From Saprospirales bacterium GYS_P2D (lineage in GTDB: Bacteria; Bacteroidota; Bacteroidia; Chitinophagales; Saprospiraceae), in NCBI GenBank assembly GCA_009833045.1, contig WUUP01000001.1:113440-177439 (forward strand): DNA of 64,000 bases, in the 5' to 3' direction. The notes under the pieces were generated by a model. It saw nothing but the letters and a program-made list of their open reading frames with translations, ran no database searches and was not told the DNA's origin. Below, one piece after another: positions 62,501-64,000 of the stretch. Position numbers and translations under genes: made by a program. Every line of letters starts with the position of its first letter. The first letter of the stretch is position 1.

Positions 62501-64000
62501 CTCTCTACTACGAGAGTATCACTGACTGTGCATCCGTTAGCAGATGTACCATTTACAATCACTAAGTAGCTCGTAGCGTCAGTGAATGTACCTGTGAAGA
62601 ATGTGTGATCCAAAGTATCATTCATATCCATATCGGCTAATGACTCCTCGAGTACATTGATACCGTTTCCTATATCTCTTACGACTTTCCATTCGAGGCT
62701 GTCCATACCTACATCTGAGCTGTCAGCAGCCTGTACTACTCTGAACTGTGCAGGATCTCCAGCACATACCAGATTATTACCAATGATCAAGAAGCTCGTA
62801 TCCTGAATTGATACATCAAAAGTATCTATCAACATACAGCCTAAATCAGTCATACCTTCTACGAAGATCTGGAAGTCTCCAGGCTCCGTCCAAGTCACCG
62901 TAAGTGAATCATCCTTAGCCAATACTGAATCTAATGAGGTAGACATGCTCGGCAACATTGGTTCCACCGTCCATGAGATAGTAGTGAACTCTGCTACACT
63001 ATTATCTGTGTAATAAGCTCTATATCCTCTGGTGTCACCCAAACAAGCTACAGCAGCATCAACGCCGCCAGTCAATAGCATCTGAGAATCTTTTACATCT
63101 ACATAGAATGAATCAGTGACTATACAGTCCATCATTGTTCTACCAGTAATATATATCGTGTCTAAACCTGGCGTATTAAATGTTACCGTAAGAGAGTCAT
63201 TCATTGTGCCACCTACTATTGTTCCTGAAGTACTTGACCACTCAATAGAATCGAGGTTGCTCACATTAGCATAGTAAGTGCGAGTCTCACCGAGACAAAG
63301 TACTGTATCACCAAGAACATTAGCTCCAAGTGTATCAGCTATGACTACTGATACTTCGTCAAACACAGTACACATCACACCATCGAATTGCTCTGCCACA
63401 ACTTGTACCTGGTAAGTACCCGCAGGTCCGACCCAATCAATGTCTACGAAATTGACATCATTAGAATCAGATAAGAACGTACCTCCACCAACTGGTAAAG
63501 TCCAATATACAGTATCATATATACTTAATACTTCTGGAGGTAAACTATATCTTATACTATCACCTGCAGCACATCCGAAAAGAATGCCGGCAATGTCATA
63601 GTCAGTATTAACTACATGTACATCTATTTCACTATCGATTGGGCAATTGCTGGTAGTAGTACCAGTTACTGATACTGTAAAGTCACCAGCCGTCAACCAA
63701 TTAATAGGTAAAGCTTTGGAGGTATAAATTTCACTTCCCGAACCAGTAGGAAGATTTACTCCACTTAATGACCATTCTATGGACTGTATCAGATTAGTAT
63801 CTAATGCTGTGAACTCATACAAGGAAGAAGTCATAGGATTAAGACAAACTGTATCAACTCCTGTCAACATCTGACTTCCAGTAAGCCCATCATCAGCCGC
63901 TGTACAGACATCTAATGAAACAATCAGAGTCTCACTCCCATTGGAGAAGACTACTTCATCAAATGCAACAGTTCCATCCCTGAATGACACAAACGAGAAC
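56554..64000 (-). CDS. Giant exported protein, paralog of the previous gene, 5' end beyond the window
   Basis: The frame is open to the right edge, so this is a partial gene with at least 2,480 residues. From the N-terminal side it has about eleven PKD/Ig-like repeats of 90-110 residues, each starting with a GPDxxCxGD-like motif and ending GCxxxDTxxVxV. A Cys module shared with the paralog (about 1130-1215, GQICWGFVTLEDK) is followed by HYR-like domains (to about 2060), a dockerin (about 2110-2190, LIQRHILG, LRRLILG), a cohesin-like domain (about 2220-2370) and a T9SS sorting domain (2400-2478, NSPNPFIGSTEVSF). Likely an adhesin or surface scaffold. It is cotranscribed with the downstream paralog. 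Confidence 0.9.
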   Translation of the reverse strand, partial: FSFVSFRDGTVAFDEVVFSNGSETLIVSLDVCTAADDGLTGSQMLTGVDTVCLNPMTSSLYEFTALDTNLIQSIEWSLSGVNLPTGSGSEIYTSKALPINWLTAGDFTVSVTGTTTSNCPIDSEIDVHVVNTDYDIAGILFGCAAGDSIRYSLPPEVLSIYDTVYWTLPVGGGTFLSDSNDVNFVDIDWVGPAGTYQVQVVAEQFDGVMCTVFDEVSVVIADTLGANVLGDTVLCLGETRTYYANVSNLDSIEWSSTSGTIVGGTMNDSLTVTFNTPGLDTIYITGRTMMDCIVTDSFYVDVKDSQMLLTGGVDAAVACLGDTRGYRAYYTDNSVAEFTTISWTVEPMLPSMSTSLDSVLAKDDSLTVTWTEPGDFQIFVEGMTDLGCMLIDTFDVSIQDTSFLIIGNNLVCAGDPAQFRVVQAADSSDVGMDSLEWKVVRDIGNGINVLEESLADMDMNDTLDHTFFTGTFTDATSYLVIVNGTSANGCTVSDTLVVESIGRRDLEITGPDMLCAGTRDTTFSVNLPDSVFSGTPMWDVRYASGVQLSPTFWTSNGDSLDVTFPNTADTFYVSLTATIAGSQCDPQIATKEVIVTDMINFVINGTMDSAYAETPAMDTICLPGDSVVFALNVDSMNVDYSFPFVFDLYDIEGDSSVTNPLPLTSSGSLLATYANFPHAGTFALRARGFTVDDCEISEELILTVKDTNYVITGDPQICLGDTMGYAFLQGWDMMPVDSFANADTSVVWSFTYNGGAPMALTGSGMEINSGMHSLVSAFSQFGTYGDSVSVKFDSVGVYELVANANTLCDCDVDAIFEVIVRGDEFQLLGPDTICNGSQGIYRIANLDSSMIDDLVSDSTMWTLASGQTAQISGATEADSIIINWNRQGLFDIVRDTLYFSGRTDDGCAVLDTLPIVINTDDHIILADTEVCQDADIAFTIVNEADSSAVVGLDSVWWVVSSDNYLDTIRQDGNPMLTQLDAAGMITDWPADGIYDVEVIAYTSTGCLINESTTVTVYPIEDVEIIGDLNTCYQEGRPQYPIEPDVYMLNIPNNIVTSITWTIEALGEIDGTTDPFPQPDHNGLNGNTLTITRWNHPGHLDRDRTDYRITATGTTIGGCAFSESVDIIIIPTSDAFTMICNNDLNITLPHSCELILTPDMILEDWESYDVPREQFEITVKDPETGLMISDQGIVDASMIGKRIQVEVEHECSGQICWGFVTLEDKNIPDLTCGQDTIGCSDSLDPRLLDFADRIDGFPIPDSLTGVTVNTIPGQANSYVVRNFEQCGDVILTYQDNIEKEICVGDFGTIVYRTWTLEHTWTSSYSDEPLSKTCVDTINIERLHIDTFLNMFAAELQDTTFECGDNVIDFANPQFDLDEYCFNIQWTSSEVTTLLCNDNPNTYTTTKTWTILDWCTGVVRTVSQTITVDDNTGPDVNLDDSDITTQATDHFCFGVIELDANDIRISDPDFCSDIAEVYVRVTEGEVTGEVIAEETYDGPFTELTISDPNVLAGLELITIYVIATDQCGNMGSDTTSRVVMVNDNIQPNAACDDEVTVNLNDEGWGLASWQAFDRGSNDNCGPVEICITRMDDLEIFDDLDTDNNNLVEYSAFQAALMAVNREGTNYSNRLRTIGGIDFLHVDSLCTNRLKFECDDAMQSFLGNDVMVQMTVTDMFGRTNTCMSAVEVRDNGIIDTVVVVIDDFQIDCDEDYSEFIEFDGDKTVRFLTNCGIPLVPEYSVDTSGLNGCGIGQILRNFRATDNDGNVFTHQQVITVGDPSQIINPNNIPGFWPQDFEGEGCPGGNIAEDFLPVQYLPAFDAADYPCSQADIQYEDLVFYNVEGYCAKVLRTWTLIDWCQMDDQGNGVWEYVQTFKLSDTTDPEIQYNEIETRSTTNANSCSAFVSLEVEADDCHDPEDLDWTYVIEQGATQVSAGIGSSFNLNLNVGGYEVTWTVSDPCGNADTVVQTLTVVDGVAPAMACTDLEINLTAEGQAQINAADFAGATTDGGCTDVADIEFHFESIGGASARIYTCEDLLGAVSREIPVTIVAVDEAGNFAECDVTLTLNGLGNVCGNEVATAFLAGEVATELDYTIDNVVLELKKANDVSMSSQVTKIEGTYNFEDIPMYDSYEISASREDDYLNGVTTLDLLLIQRHILGLRLLESEYKLIAADVDGSDHISGGDLVSLRRLILGTADDLPIGRSWTFVDASQTFDNAFEPFPYAQSLIIADLDEDLKQLDFVGVKMGDVNENVYLESAVLAGARSITALDHSIAYAEGVATVAIEAPVQQVAGLQASIEVAAGARILGLRSDAVAISDSDYAISEDGREIVISWTAPEGVTVADQSMIELIVSVPADMQDTEWMSVTETVDAELYTLAGDEIEATAIQLSQAEELPIAAAFEMMQNSPNPFIGSTEVSFYTPAAGDVQLSVFDLAGRQLHTETRYFETGWNKVTISSDYLEGAGVYIYEMNSGTEIVRKKMMAID

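Overview
The window comes from a member of the Bacteroidota, most likely a Saprospirales-type bacterium. Several features point that way: proteins that end in type IX secretion (T9SS) C-terminal sorting domains, very long secreted proteins with dockerin modules, a promoter of the TTTG / TAnnTTTG type in front of the malate synthase gene, AT-rich rather than Shine-Dalgarno leaders, and intergenic repeats of a style I associate with this phylum. Assignment below phylum level is inference. I see no rRNA, tRNA, CRISPR array, transposase or phage gene.

Layout. 1-10.2 kb: 3' part of a YfhO-type membrane protein, lipA, a probable outer-membrane barrel, a polysaccharide-deacetylase-like protein, a sodium:solute symporter with murQ and an HELCH-motif protein, a secreted glutaminyl cyclase and a Sua5/TsaC tRNA-modification enzyme. 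10.3-15.3 kb: Bax-inhibitor-1 protein, a small conserved protein, an acyl-ACP desaturase and two tandem membrane histidine kinases. 15.4-21.3 kb: a secreted-protein operon DUF1800 - DUF1501 - PA14/discoidin protein. 21.5-30.7 kb: a DUF885 peptidase, then an operon on the minus strand with a D-aminoacylase-like amidohydrolase, two DUF3604 lipoproteins, a PpiC-type foldase and a HupE/UreJ permease. 30.8-37.4 kb: DUF4174, DinB, a beta-propeller protein with a membrane insert, then a NIPSNAP-like, AraC-type and DUF2911 cluster.

37.4-52.6 kb holds a PL10 pectate lyase, a TetR regulator, a GMC oxidoreductase with its small subunit, and the glyoxylate shunt: a RamB-like regulator divergent from aceB-aceA-aceK. 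Three intergenic zones here (37.4-38.2, 39.4-40.9 and 50.8-52.5 kb) are mosaics of the same short repeats. The third zone is in inverted orientation, and it contains a ParE/RelE-type toxin-antitoxin pair bracketed by 77-bp direct repeats. 52.6-64 kb is taken up by two adjacent paralogous giant T9SS-exported proteins, the upstream one running off the right edge.

The best candidates for something not well described are the D-aminoacylase/DUF3604/PpiC/HupE operon, the glyoxylate operon with AceK and a strong aceA-aceK hairpin in this phylum, the mosaic repeats flanking that block, and the dockerin plus cohesin-like ends of the giant T9SS proteins. All calls come from reading sequence and remembered family features. 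No database search was run.
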